DNA of 59,239 nucleotides from Devosia insulae DS-56 (GTDB lineage Bacteria; Pseudomonadota; Alphaproteobacteria; Rhizobiales; Devosiaceae), in contig NZ_LAJE02000167.1 in the NCBI RefSeq assembly GCF_000970465.2, forward strand, positions 1-59,239. Reading direction: 5' to 3'. Positions 20,608 to 31,595 of the stretch are shown here, one piece after another. The position numbers and the translations under genes were made by a program. Each line of letters starts with the position of its first letter. The first letter of the stretch is position 1. Below the pieces are notes generated by a model. That model was not told where the DNA came from, did not search any database, and worked only from the letters and a program-made list of their open reading frames with translations.

Positions 20608-22790
20608 TCATACTTCAGGTAAAGCGTCGACATCGGCGGCAGGTACAGGTCGGCGTACGGTCCGAGCCCTTCCACTTCGCTCGCCTTGGCCAGCACCCGG
20701 CCCTGGTTCCCCTTATTGGTTCCGCCGTAAAAACCGGCGTCGGTGTTCAGTCGTTCCACCCAGCGTCCGGCCAGCGGCATCGGCACCCGGTAGTTCTCGC
20801 GCGGCGTCGGCGTCATATTCGAGATCACCACCACCGGATGCTCGCCCGGCGCCTTGCGGGTCCAGGCGAACACCGAGTTGTTCTGGTCATTGCCGATCAG
20901 CCACTCAAAGCCCTCCGGCTCGTTGTCGCGGGCATAGAGTGACGGCAGCTCGCGATAGAGCGCGTTGAGGTCGGTGATCAGCCGGCGGATGCCCTCATGT
21001 GCGGGTGCTTCGAGCAGCCACCAGTCGAGCCCCTTGGCCTCGTTCCATTCCTCGCGCTGCGCGTATTCCTGGCCCATGAACAACAGCTTCTTGCCCGGCC
21101 AGCCCCACATGAAGCCGTAATAAGCACGCAGGCCCGCAAACTGGCCCCAGTCATCGCCGCCCATCTTACTGAGCAGCGAGCCCTTGCCATGCACCACCTC
21201 GTCATGGCTCAGCGGCAGGATGAAGTTCTCGGCGTACCCATAGAGCGCCGCGAAGGTCATGTCGTTGTGGTGGTACTTCCGGTGCACCGGGTTGCGGCTC
21301 ATGTAGCGCAGGGTGTCGTTCATGAACCCCATGTTCCACTTGAAGCCGAAGCCCAGCCCGCCCTTGTCGACCGGGGCGCTGACGCCGCTCCACGAGGTCG
21401 ATTCCTCGGCGATCATCATCACCCCAGGGTGCAGCCGGTAGGCCTCCTGGTTGACGCGCTTCAGGAACTCGACCGCCTCGAGATTGTGGTTGCCGCCGAA
21501 CTGGTTGGGGATCCACTGCCCGGCCTGGCGCGAGTAATCGAGGTAGAGCATCGAAGCCACGGCATCGACGCGCAAACCGTCGAGGTGGAACGCCTCGAGC
21601 CAGTAGAGCGCGTTGTTGACGAGGAAGCTCACCACTTCCTTGCGCCCGAAATTGTAGATCGCGGTGTTCCAGTCCGGATGGTACCCCTGCCGCGGATCCG
21701 AGTGCTCGTAGAGCGCCGTGCCGTCGAAACGGGCGAGCCCATGTTCGTCGGTGGGGAAGTGTGCCGGCACCCAGTCGAGGATCACTCCGAGCCCCGTGGC
21801 ATGCGCCTTGTCGACGAAATGCGCAAAGCCCTTGGGGTCGCCGAAGCGCGCCGTCGGCGCATAGAGCCCGGTCGGCTGGTAGCCCCAGCTCGGATCGAAC
21901 GGATGCTCGGTGATCGGCATCAGTTCGATATGGGTGAAGCCGCTATCGGCGGCATAGGGGATCAACTGCTCGGCCAGTTGCTCATAGCTCATGAACGAGC
22001 CGTCGGCGCGCCGCCGCCAGGAGCCGAGGTGCACCTCGTAGATCGACACGGGCCTGCGCCGCCAGTCGAGCTTGGCGCGCTCTTTCATGTACTTGGCGTC
22101 AGTCCATTCGAACGGCTTGGGGTCGGCAATCATCGAGGCGGTTTTCGGCCGCAGTTCCGATTGCCGCGCAAATGGGTCGGCCTTCAGCGGCCTGAGCTTG
22201 CCGTCCGGCCCGACGATCTCGAACTTGTAGACCTCGCCCGGCCCGACATTGGGCACGAACACTTCCCAGACGCCGGTATTGATCCGCACCCGCATCGGGT
22301 GCCGTCGGCCATCCCAGTCGTTGAACGGCCCGACCACGCTGACGCGTTTGGCGTTGGGCGCCCACACCGCAAAATGCGTGCCGTTGACGCCCTCGAACTC
22401 CATCGCATGGGCGCCGAGCTTGTCGAACAGCCTCAGGTGCGAGCCTTCGCCGATATAGTAATCGTCCATCGGCCCGAGCACCGGCCCGAAGCTGTAGGGG
22501 TCAAGGACGTTCCACTCACCGCCGTCATTGCGGGCGTGGTAGTTCACCGGCTGCAGTTTCGTAAGCTTGACTATGCCCTCGAAGAAGCCGTCGCCGCGTG
22601 GCTCCAGCTCCCCGAGGATACGGTTGTCCATGGTGCGGGCGGACACCGATTCCGCGTGCGGGATGAAGGTGCGCGCCACCCAGGCACCATCGACCTCATG
22701 CAGGCCGAGAATACCGAATGGATCGGAATGACGGCCGGCGACGATCGAACGGACGTCGCTGTCAGCTGCCTGCCACTTGGACTTGGTCAA
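20598..22790 (-). CDS. glgB: 1,4-alpha-glucan branching enzyme
   Basis: This 730-residue GH13 enzyme forms alpha-1,6 branches in glycogen. It has an N-terminal CBM48-like region (FAVWAPNAKRVSVVGPFNDW) and then the catalytic regions DWVPAHFPTDEHGLARFDGT, DGLRVDAVASMLYLDYSR (nucleophile Asp), IAEESTSW (acid Glu) and LPLSHDEVVHGKGSL. Of the candidate starts, TTG at 22790 lies six bases after the glgP stop, within a G-rich leader, and gives MTKSKWQAADSDVRSI. No ATG or GTG occurs near the expected N-terminus. Confidence 0.96.
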   Translation of the reverse strand: MTKSKWQAADSDVRSIVAGRHSDPFGILGLHEVDGAWVARTFIPHAESVSARTMDNRILGELEPRGDGFFEGIVKLTKLQPVNYHARNDGGEWNVLDPYSFGPVLGPMDDYYIGEGSHLRLFDKLGAHAMEFEGVNGTHFAVWAPNAKRVSVVGPFNDWDGRRHPMRVRINTGVWEVFVPNVGPGEVYKFEIVGPDGKLRPLKADPFARQSELRPKTASMIADPKPFEWTDAKYMKERAKLDWRRRPVSIYEVHLGSWRRRADGSFMSYEQLAEQLIPYAADSGFTHIELMPITEHPFDPSWGYQPTGLYAPTARFGDPKGFAHFVDKAHATGLGVILDWVPAHFPTDEHGLARFDGTALYEHSDPRQGYHPDWNTAIYNFGRKEVVSFLVNNALYWLEAFHLDGLRVDAVASMLYLDYSRQAGQWIPNQFGGNHNLEAVEFLKRVNQEAYRLHPGVMMIAEESTSWSGVSAPVDKGGLGFGFKWNMGFMNDTLRYMSRNPVHRKYHHNDMTFAALYGYAENFILPLSHDEVVHGKGSLLSKMGGDDWGQFAGLRAYYGFMWGWPGKKLLFMGQEYAQREEWNEAKGLDWWLLEAPAHEGIRRLITDLNALYRELPSLYARDNEPEGFEWLIGNDQNNSVFAWTRKAPGEHPVVVISNMTPTPRENYRVPMPLAGRWVERLNTDAGFYGGTNKGNQGRVLAKASEVEGLGPYADLYLPPMSTLYLKYDPA

Positions 22791-22796
22791 ACCCCA

Positions 22797-25274
<2,478 letters not shown>

Positions 25275-25786
25275 TGTCGCAATCCAGCATCATGGCGATG
25301 TATTCCCCTCTAGAGCACCACCTTTGCACTGAATCGCACGCCTGGGAAGGCCTGTTGAGAACGCTTCTAAGGCAGGCTGCCTAAACCGTAGACGATTGTT
25401 GCTCGTTGCCGGTTCGTGTGCAGTGCCATCTCCCCCACTCCGGTTGTCATCCCAGCTTTCGCTCATGTGCGCTAAGTTAGGGTGGTGCCCCACCCACCGG
25501 GTCATTCCCGCGAAAGCGGGAACCTCTGTTTTCTTGGCCTGCGGCACGATCGCAAACGGAGTTCCCCGCTTTCGCGGGGATGACACCGAGTTTGGGGGAC
25601 CTGCAGAGCCTCGGGTCGCATACCCGGCGTCACCCATTGGCAGCTAAGGTGGCGTCCATTAGGCCAACCGAAATCGCTAACTTAGCGCATATGAGCTTTC
25701 GCTGGGATGACATCCGGTGGGGTGGGGAGTGCCTGCTCATCCACCCACGTCTTGAACCGGCGGGCGAATTGTCCGTTACTCTGCGC
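25275..25786. other. 512-base gap between glgP and the exonuclease gene, mostly repeats
   Basis: No gene was found. The part next to glgP (25275-25429) should hold the leftward glycogen operon promoter, though none could be assigned with confidence. The remainder is dominated by two nested inverted repeats (25430-25729). The spacer right of the inner palindrome shows no feature. Confidence 0.6.
25430..25729. repeat. Nested inverted-repeat structure
   Basis: Outer arms of about 51 bases (25430-25480 and 25677-25729) are inverted copies sharing GTCATCCCAG and GCTCAT(G/A)TGCGCTAAGTTAG. Inside them lie inner arms (25501-25523, GTCATTCCCGCGAAAGCGGG..., and 25561-25584, GTTCCCCGCTTTCGCGGGGA...). 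The inner motif is the family seen upstream of ureA. The whole could fold into a long cruciform or is a composite of two insertions. Confidence 0.8.
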
Positions 25787-26812
25787 ATGCCCGCTCCGTT
25801 CCTCGATCGCGACCTCTACGTCCGCCCCATCGACGCCTATATCGATCCACCGGTGCCGCGAGCCCTGGCGATCATCACCCATGGCCATGCCGATCATGCC
25901 CGCTCGGGCCACGGTGCAGTGCTTGCCACCCCCGACACCATCGCCATCATGAAGGCTCGGTACGGCGAGGATTCGGCCGGCCAGTTCCAGCCGCTCGAGT
26001 TCGACACGCCGTTACAGGTCGACGACGTCACCATCACGCTGAAGCCGGCCGGTCACATCCTCGGCTCGGCGCAGGTGCTGCTGGAGCATCGGGGTCAGCG
26101 CATCGTCGTCACCGGCGACTATAAGCGGCTGCCGGATCGGACGGCGCAGCCGTTCGAGCTCACCGAGTGCGACCTCCTGGTGACCGAAGCGACGTTCGGC
26201 CTGCCGGTGTTCCAGCACCCCGATCCGCTTGACGAGATCGGCCGGCTGCTGCGCTCTGCCGCTGCCTTTCCGGATCGGGCGCATGTCATCGGCTGCTACG
26301 CGCTGGGCAAGGCCCAGCGGGTGATCGCGCTGCTGCGCGACGCCGGCTATGACGCGCCGATCTACCTGCACGGGGCGATGATCCGGCTGTGTGAACTCTA
26401 CATCGCCCGCGGCATCCCGCTCGGCGTGCTCAAGCCGACGCTCGGCACCAGCAAGACCGAGCTCGCCGGGCAGATCGTCATCGCGCCGCCCTCGGCCATC
26501 AAGGATCGCTGGAGCCGCCGGCTGCCCGACCCGGTGCTGGCCGTCGCCTCGGGCTGGATGAGCGTCAAGCAGCGGGCCCGGCAATCCGGGGTCGAGCTGC
26601 CGCTGGTGATCTCCGACCATGCCGACTGGAACGAGCTGCGCCAGACCATCGCCGAAACCAAAGCCGGCAAGGTCTGGGTGACGCATGGGCGCGAGGATGC
26701 GCTGGTCTACCACTGCCGCCAGCAGGGGCTCGAGGCGGAGCCGCTCAACATCCAGGCGTTCGAAGAGGGGGAAGAGGGCGAGCCGGACGCGCAGGGGGAG
26801 CTCGAGGAGTGA
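25787..26812 (+). CDS. Ligase-associated DNA exonuclease (metallo-beta-lactamase fold)
   Basis: This 341-residue enzyme of the beta-lactamase/beta-CASP nuclease class carries the metal motif THGHADHARSG with His32, His34, Asp36 and His37. GHILGSAQVLLEH, VVTGDYKRLPDRT and ISDHADWNEL supply later metal ligands. It is the type encoded with an ATP-dependent DNA ligase and thought to process DNA ends for repair. The ATG at 25787 (MPAPFLDRDLYV) matches the usual N-terminus; upstream in-frame codons lie in repeat DNA. Its TGA overlaps the ligase GTG start. Confidence 0.92.
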   Translation: MPAPFLDRDLYVRPIDAYIDPPVPRALAIITHGHADHARSGHGAVLATPDTIAIMKARYGEDSAGQFQPLEFDTPLQVDDVTITLKPAGHILGSAQVLLEHRGQRIVVTGDYKRLPDRTAQPFELTECDLLVTEATFGLPVFQHPDPLDEIGRLLRSAAAFPDRAHVIGCYALGKAQRVIALLRDAGYDAPIYLHGAMIRLCELYIARGIPLGVLKPTLGTSKTELAGQIVIAPPSAIKDRWSRRLPDPVLAVASGWMSVKQRARQSGVELPLVISDHADWNELRQTIAETKAGKVWVTHGREDALVYHCRQQGLEAEPLNIQAFEEGEEGEPDAQGELEE

Positions 26813-28386
26813 GGCGCTTTGCCCAGTTGATGGAGCTCTTGGCGCTCACCCCGTCGCGCAACCGCAAGCTCGAGGCGCTGACGCAGTATTTTGCCGAGAC
26901 GCCGGACCCGGACCGCGGTTTCGCGCTCGCCATCCTCACCGGCGCCTTGACCTTCAAGAACGTCAAGCCGGCGATCCTGCGCGATGTCGTCCTTGCCGAG
27001 GTCGACCCGCATCTGTTCGGGCTCAGCTACGACTATGTCGGCGACCTCGGCGAAACCATCGCGCTGATCTGGCCGCATCATGGCGGCACCGAGCCGCTGC
27101 CCTCGCTCGCGGACCTGGTCGAACTGTTCAACATGACCAGCAAATCCGAGCTGCCGCGCCTCATCGGTTCGCTGCTGACGCGGGCGAGCATCAACGAGCG
27201 CTGGGCGCTGGTGAAGTTCGCCACCGGCGCGCTGCGTATCGGCGTCAACGCGCGGTTGGCGAAGACCGCCTTGGCTGCGATGAGCGGCAAGGACCTGCAG
27301 GAGATCGAGGAGGTGTGGAACGGCCTCAGCGTGCCCTACACCGACCTGTTCGACTGGCTCAGCGGTAAGGCCGAGCGGCCGGATATCGATCATACCGCGC
27401 GCTTCCATCCGCTGATGCTCAGTAACCCGATCGACGAGGGCAAGGATCTCGAAAAGCTCGACCCGGCAGACTTCGTCGCCGAGTGGAAATGGGACGGCAT
27501 CCGGGTGCAGCTGATTGCGTCGAAGGGCAGGGTGTCGCTGTTCTCGCGTACCGGCGACGATATCGCCGCCGCCTTCCCCGATGTGACCGAGAGCGTCTTT
27601 GGCGACGCGGTGCTCGATGGCGAGCTGCTGGTCGGGGCGGGGTTCGAACCGTTGCCGTTCAACGACCTGCAGCAGCGGCTCAATCGCAAGGTGGCGACGG
27701 CCAAGCACCTCGCCGACTACCCGGGTTTCATCCGCGTCTACGACATGCTGTTCGACGGCAACGAGGATATTCGCGCCCTGCCGTGGAGCGAGCGGCGGCA
27801 ACATCTCGAGAGGTGGTTCGAAAAGAACCCGCAGACCCGGCTCGATCTCTCGCCGGTGCTGAGCTATCGCGACTGGGAGGACCTCTCCGAGATCCGCCGC
27901 CGCGGCGCGGCCGAGCAGGGGCACGAAGGGGTGATGGTGAAGCTGAGGAGCGCGCCCTACCTGCCGGGTCGCCCCAAGGGCTTTTGGTACAAATGGAAGC
28001 GCGACCCGAACGTCGTTGACGCCATCCTGATGTACGCGCAGCGCGGCCACGGCAAGCGCTCGTCGTTCTACTCGGACTACACATTCGGGGTCTGGAAGGG
28101 GAACGAGATCGTGCCGATCGGCAAAGCCTATTTCGGCTTCACCGACGAGGAACTGAAGCAGCTCGACAAATGGGTGCGCAACAACACCGTCGCCAGCTTC
28201 GGCCCGGTGCGCGAGGTGTCGAAGGAGCTGGTATTCGAGGTGGCGTTCGACAGCGCCCAGCAATCGGGCCGGCACAAATCCGGCATCGCGCTTCGCTTCC
28301 CCCGCATCAGCCGGATAAGGTGGGACAAGCCGGCCAGCGAGGCCGCAACGCTCGACGAAATGCAGGCCTTTTTGACCGCTAGCTGA
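26809..28386 (+). CDS. ATP-dependent DNA ligase
   Basis: This 525-residue ligase of the archaeal/LigB-like type seals nicks through a lysyl-AMP intermediate. The motif I nucleophile Lys is in EWKWDGIRVQL near residue 227. FSRTGDDI, the motif IV-type EGVMVK and motif V KGFWYKWKRD follow, with a C-terminal OB fold. The N-terminal DNA-binding domain covers roughly residues 1-190. GTG at 26809 overlaps the exonuclease stop (GTGA), so the two are co-translated. The Lhr-type helicase and second phosphoesterase often found with this pair are absent. Confidence 0.94.
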   Translation: MRRFAQLMELLALTPSRNRKLEALTQYFAETPDPDRGFALAILTGALTFKNVKPAILRDVVLAEVDPHLFGLSYDYVGDLGETIALIWPHHGGTEPLPSLADLVELFNMTSKSELPRLIGSLLTRASINERWALVKFATGALRIGVNARLAKTALAAMSGKDLQEIEEVWNGLSVPYTDLFDWLSGKAERPDIDHTARFHPLMLSNPIDEGKDLEKLDPADFVAEWKWDGIRVQLIASKGRVSLFSRTGDDIAAAFPDVTESVFGDAVLDGELLVGAGFEPLPFNDLQQRLNRKVATAKHLADYPGFIRVYDMLFDGNEDIRALPWSERRQHLERWFEKNPQTRLDLSPVLSYRDWEDLSEIRRRGAAEQGHEGVMVKLRSAPYLPGRPKGFWYKWKRDPNVVDAILMYAQRGHGKRSSFYSDYTFGVWKGNEIVPIGKAYFGFTDEELKQLDKWVRNNTVASFGPVREVSKELVFEVAFDSAQQSGRHKSGIALRFPRISRIRWDKPASEAATLDEMQAFLTAS

Positions 28387-28394
28387 GGCCGGAC

Positions 28395-28652
28395 ATGTCG
28401 CTCGCCGCCATCGAAAGAAAGATCATCGCGCTCGAAGGCGAAATGCTCGCCGCGGTCACGCGTGAGGATTTCGAGAAGGCGGCACGCCTGCGCGACGAGA
28501 TCGCGGCGCTCAAAGGCGGCGCGGTCGTCCGCCAGCCGCCGCCGGGCGAAATGGGGCTCGGCACGCAGGTTCCGGTGGTCGAGCCGCCCAAAGGCTGGAA
28601 GCGGCCCAGGAAGCCGGACCTGATGACCAATGTGAAGCCGCGGAAGCGGTAG
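28395..28652 (+). CDS. UVR-motif small protein
   Basis: This 85-residue protein has one UvrB/UvrC (UVR) interaction motif at residues 5-40 (LEGEMLAAVTREDFEKAARL, then RDEIAAL), a helical hairpin. A basic tail follows (PPKGWKRPRKPDLMTNVKPRKR). It is not excinuclease subunit B itself, though such proteins are often labelled so. It follows the DNA ligase by eight bases and may belong to the same repair operon. Its stop codon touches the convergent toxin gene. Confidence 0.8.
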   Translation: MSLAAIERKIIALEGEMLAAVTREDFEKAARLRDEIAALKGGAVVRQPPPGEMGLGTQVPVVEPPKGWKRPRKPDLMTNVKPRKR

Positions 28653-28913
28653 CTACTTGTGGTAGTGGAAGCGACACTGCGCGATAAGGAGATCGCCTCT
28701 ATCGACGCGATAGACGAGGCGGTGCTCCTCATCGATCCGGCGTGACCACCACCCCGAAAAGTCCTCTCGCAATGCCTCGGGCTTACCGATCCCGCTAAAC
28801 GGGGAACGGATGCAATCCTCGATCAGTCGATTGAGGCGTTTGAGCATGGCTCGATCATTCTGCGCCCAGTACTGGTAATCTGCCCACGCGTCCTGGTCGA
28901 AGATGATCCTCAC
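28653..28913 (-). CDS. yoeB: YoeB/Txe-family toxin
   Basis: This 86-residue type II toxin is a ribosome-dependent mRNA endonuclease. The YoeB signature is complete: SGWWSRRIDEEHRLVYRVD, then AQCRFHYHK at the C-terminus. The catalytic Glu, Arg and His are all present. Its ATG overlaps the antitoxin stop by four bases (ATGA), the usual antitoxin-first order. Confidence 0.94.
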   Translation of the reverse strand: MRIIFDQDAWADYQYWAQNDRAMLKRLNRLIEDCIRSPFSGIGKPEALREDFSGWWSRRIDEEHRLVYRVDRGDLLIAQCRFHYHK

Positions 28914-29164
28914 TCGATAAGCTTCCGAGGCGTCCCTTCTCCAGCATCGAAACGGGCAATCGCCTCGCGCAGACGGCGAGCATTCTCAGGACTCTTGAGC
29001 AAGTGCTGTGTCGCTTCCCAGGAGCCGAACTCCTCAAGCGACATGACGATCACAGCGGGCTTGCCGCCCGAGCGTGTGACGATCAGCGGTTCACGATCGT
29101 TCTCGACGCGATCGAGTTCGTTGGCGAGGTTCTTGCGAAAATCGGTGGCATTGGTGGCGCGCAT
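28910..29164 (-). CDS. yefM: YefM-family antitoxin
   Basis: This 84-residue antitoxin begins MRATNATDFRKNLANELDRV, then LIVTRSGGKPAVIVMSLEEF, a Phd/YefM DNA-binding fold, and ends in a toxin-binding helix (RRLREAIARFDAGEGTPRK). It should neutralise YoeB and autorepress the pair. The ATG at 29164 was chosen. An upstream in-frame GTG at 29185 would lie within the probable promoter. The transcript may therefore be leaderless or nearly so. Confidence 0.9.
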   Translation of the reverse strand: MRATNATDFRKNLANELDRVENDREPLIVTRSGGKPAVIVMSLEEFGSWEATQHLLKSPENARRLREAIARFDAGEGTPRKLIE

Positions 29165-29170
29165 ATCAAT

Positions 29171-29199
29171 ACTATACGTAATCACGTACAGAAATTCAA
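29171..29199 (-). promoter_or_regulatory. Probable promoter of the yefM-yoeB pair
   Basis: On the minus strand TTGAAT (29199-29194) and TATAGT (29176-29171) are separated by exactly 17 bases. The antitoxin ATG is only six bases after the -10 hexamer. The spacer holds ACGT repeats (ACGTGATTACGT) that could serve as the autorepression site. Confidence 0.65.
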
Positions 29200-29200
29200 C

Positions 29201-29590
29201 CTAAGCCCCGACCCGCTCCCCTGCGAGCTTCTTGATCTCCCGGAGCTCGCCGATCGTTGTCTCGAGGTCGGCCTTCTGCCGCTCGAGCAGGCTCAGCCGC
29301 TCGTCCACCTTGGCGACCAGGAGCTTGGTCTGGGCGGTCTGCGACTGGGCGTCGTAGAGGCTCAGATAGTCGGAGATATCGCGCAGCGAGAAGCCCAGCC
29401 GCTTGCCGCGCAGGATCAGGATCAGCCGGGCGCGATCGCGGCGGCGAAACACCCGAGTGCCGCCGACGCGCTCGGGGTTGAGCAGGCCCTTGGCCTCGTA
29501 GAAGCGGATGGCGCGGGTCGAGATGCCGAACTCGTGGCTGAGGTCGGCGATGGCGAACAGGTCGCGATTTTCGGATTCAGGCCGGTTCAT
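29201..29590 (-). CDS. MerR-family regulator of the fatty-acid genes (LiuR-like)
   Basis: This 129-residue regulator has a winged helix-turn-helix (FAIADLSHEFGISTRAIRFY, then EAKGLLNPERVGGTRVF) and a long C-terminal coiled coil (SLLERQKADLETTIGELREI). There is no metal-binding Cys. It resembles LiuR-type regulators of acyl-CoA degradation. It overlaps the end of fadD by 14 bases and so is co-transcribed with it. The matching palindromes at 31344 and 31445 are its probable operators. Confidence 0.85.
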   Translation of the reverse strand: MNRPESENRDLFAIADLSHEFGISTRAIRFYEAKGLLNPERVGGTRVFRRRDRARLILILRGKRLGFSLRDISDYLSLYDAQSQTAQTKLLVAKVDERLSLLERQKADLETTIGELREIKKLAGERVGA

Positions 29591-31292
29591 GCTTGTTCTT
29601 GCGCTGGGCGTATTCCTCGCGCAGCTCCTTCTTGCTCAGCTTGCCGATCAGCGTCTTGGGCAGTTGCTCCTTGAAGATGATTTCCTTGGGCATCTCGATC
29701 TTGTTGAGCGTTTCGGCAAGGAATTTCTTGAGTTCGGCTTCGCTGACCTGCTGGTCCCGCTTCAGCTTGACGAAGGCCACTGGCGCTTCGCCGCGATATT
29801 CGTCGGGCACACCGATGACGTTGACCTCGTCCACCGCCGGATGGTGCAGCATGGCTTCCTCGATGGTGCGCGGATAGACGTTGAAGCCGGAGCAGATGAT
29901 CAGGTCTTTGATCCGGTCGACGAGGAAGACATAGCCATCGCTGTCGACGTAACCGACGTCGCCGGTGCGCAGCCACCCGTCCATGAAGGCATCTTTGCTG
30001 GCCTCGGGGTTGTTGTAATAGCCCAGCATCACCTGCGGCCCCTTGACCTGCAGCTCGCCGCGCTCGCCCAGCGGTACTGTTTCGCCGGTGTCGATGTTGA
30101 CGAAGCGGATGTCGGTGCCGGGCAGTGGCTGGCCGATCGACAGCGGTTTGCTGGGGACGCGCAGCGCCGCGCAGCACACCACCGGTGACGCCTCGGTCAG
30201 CCCGTAGCCTTCTGCCAGCAGGGCATTCGAGACCTTGCTCCAGTTGTGGCGCACTTCGTCCGACAGCGGCGCGCCGCCCGAAACCGTCACCTCGACCGAA
30301 ACCAGGTGCGGCTTGGCCTTGTCGCCGGCTTTGGAGAGCGCCTGCACCAGCGTCGGTACGGCCACCAGAATGTTGGCGCCGGTGCGACTCATCAGGTCGA
30401 GAAAGGCTTTCAGCTCGAAGCGCGGCAGCATCACCACCTGGCCACCCGCCGCCAGCGGCGTGTTGAGGCAGGCCGTCATCGAGAAGATGTGGAAGAACGG
30501 CAGCACCGCGACGGTGCGCGATGGCGCCCTGAACAATCCCAGTGCCCAATGGTCGATCTGGCTGAGATTGGCCGCAATGTTGGCATGGCTCAGCATGGCG
30601 CCCTTGGGCAGTCCGGTGGTGCCACCGGTATATTGTTGTACCGCCACGTCCTTTGCGGCATCGACCGCCACCGGCGTCGGGCTCAGCTTGCGGTCGATCA
30701 GCTTATCGAAATGCACCACCTTGGCGGCGATCCGGCTCTTGTCCGGCTTGCTCATGTCCTTGGCCTTGGCGAGGCTGTAGAGCAGCTTCTTGAGACCGGG
30801 CAGAGCATCGGGGAAATGGCAGACGATGAGCTTTTTGACGTGGCCGGCGTCGACCAGTTCCTCGGCCTTGTCGAACAGCAGCTTCAGGTCGAGCGTCACC
30901 ATCAGTTCGGCGCCGGAATTGCCGACGATGTGGCTCAGTTCCTTGACCGTATAGAGCGGGTTGCAGTTGACCACGATGCCGCCGATCCGCAGCACGGCGT
31001 AATAGGCGATGACGTAGAACGGGGTGTTAGGCAGCAGCAGCGCGACACGGGTGCCCTTCTTGACCCCCAGTTCGCTCTGCAGCGCCCCGGCAAAGGCGTT
31101 GATCAGCCGGGCCAGTTCGCCGAAGCGGGTTTTCTTGCCGAGGAAATCCAGCGCATCGGCATCGGGCGTGCGCGCACAGGTGGCGAGTATCGTCTCGTGC
31201 ACCGGGGTGGTGTCGATCGGCACATCCCAGGAAATGCCCGGGGGATAGTGCTCGGTCCACGGGCGCGTGGCGCCCGCCGCGGTGTTGGCCAT
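29577..31292 (-). CDS. fadD: Long-chain fatty-acid-CoA ligase
   Basis: This 571-residue AMP-forming acyl-CoA synthetase activates fatty acids for beta-oxidation. The ATP-binding P-loop is YTGGTTGLPKGAMLSHAN. EGYGLTEASPVVCCAA (motif A5) is followed by the hinge GWLRTGDVGYVDSDGY and the catalytic Lys region PKTLIGKLSKKELR. The ATG at 31292 has an excellent ribosome binding site (AGGAGGAAGCAG); an upstream in-frame ATG at 31343 lies in the operator region. It is divergent from fadE and shares a 303-base regulatory region. Confidence 0.94.
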   Translation of the reverse strand: MANTAAGATRPWTEHYPPGISWDVPIDTTPVHETILATCARTPDADALDFLGKKTRFGELARLINAFAGALQSELGVKKGTRVALLLPNTPFYVIAYYAVLRIGGIVVNCNPLYTVKELSHIVGNSGAELMVTLDLKLLFDKAEELVDAGHVKKLIVCHFPDALPGLKKLLYSLAKAKDMSKPDKSRIAAKVVHFDKLIDRKLSPTPVAVDAAKDVAVQQYTGGTTGLPKGAMLSHANIAANLSQIDHWALGLFRAPSRTVAVLPFFHIFSMTACLNTPLAAGGQVVMLPRFELKAFLDLMSRTGANILVAVPTLVQALSKAGDKAKPHLVSVEVTVSGGAPLSDEVRHNWSKVSNALLAEGYGLTEASPVVCCAALRVPSKPLSIGQPLPGTDIRFVNIDTGETVPLGERGELQVKGPQVMLGYYNNPEASKDAFMDGWLRTGDVGYVDSDGYVFLVDRIKDLIICSGFNVYPRTIEEAMLHHPAVDEVNVIGVPDEYRGEAPVAFVKLKRDQQVSEAELKKFLAETLNKIEMPKEIIFKEQLPKTLIGKLSKKELREEYAQRKNKHEPA

Positions 31293-31343
31293 CTGCTTCC
31301 TCCTCAGGCTTTTGGCGCCCGTTGTTGAGAAATATCCCATCAA

Positions 31344-31359
31344 TTGACGTTAGCGTCAA
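31344..31359. promoter_or_regulatory. Operator palindrome upstream of fadD
   Basis: TTGACGTTAGCGTCAA has perfect 6-bp inverted arms (TTGACG/CGTCAA) around TTAG. It is 52 bases from the fadD start. On the minus strand its TTGACG could serve as a -35 element. It matches the sites at 31445 and 38188. Confidence 0.8.
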
Positions 31360-31444
31360 ACGGAGGACGTAGCTCGGCGAGCGTTTGGGTTGAACCAGGC
31401 AGGGAAGCGCGAGGCCGTTGCTCGATACAGTTAAGGTCCATTGG

Positions 31445-31473
31445 TTGACGTATACGTCAACCGTTGCTATTTT
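31445..31473 (+). promoter_or_regulatory. Operator palindrome overlapping the probable fadE promoter
   Basis: TTGACGTATACGTCAA (31445-31460) is perfectly palindromic, extending to 20 bp with GG/CC flanks. Its TTGACG is also a -35 box, 17 bases from TATTTT (31468-31473). Bound regulator would block or remodel this promoter. Confidence 0.75.
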
Positions 31474-31595
31474 ATGGTGATGGCGCCTGCCCGGGCAGTA
31501 CAATCGGCAACAAGAATCGGACCGGGTGCGTTGTTGAGCGGGGGCTCATCTCGCTTTTCGACGATGCGCTACGGCCTTTCTCGAGGAGAACGTGC

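Larger units (their letters stand above)
31293..31595. other. Shared fadD-fadE regulatory region
   Basis: This 303-base gap between divergent fadD and fadE has no gene. It contains two matching operator palindromes (31344-31359 and 31445-31460), about 101 bases centre to centre. The right one overlaps a probable fadE promoter. Confidence 0.75.
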
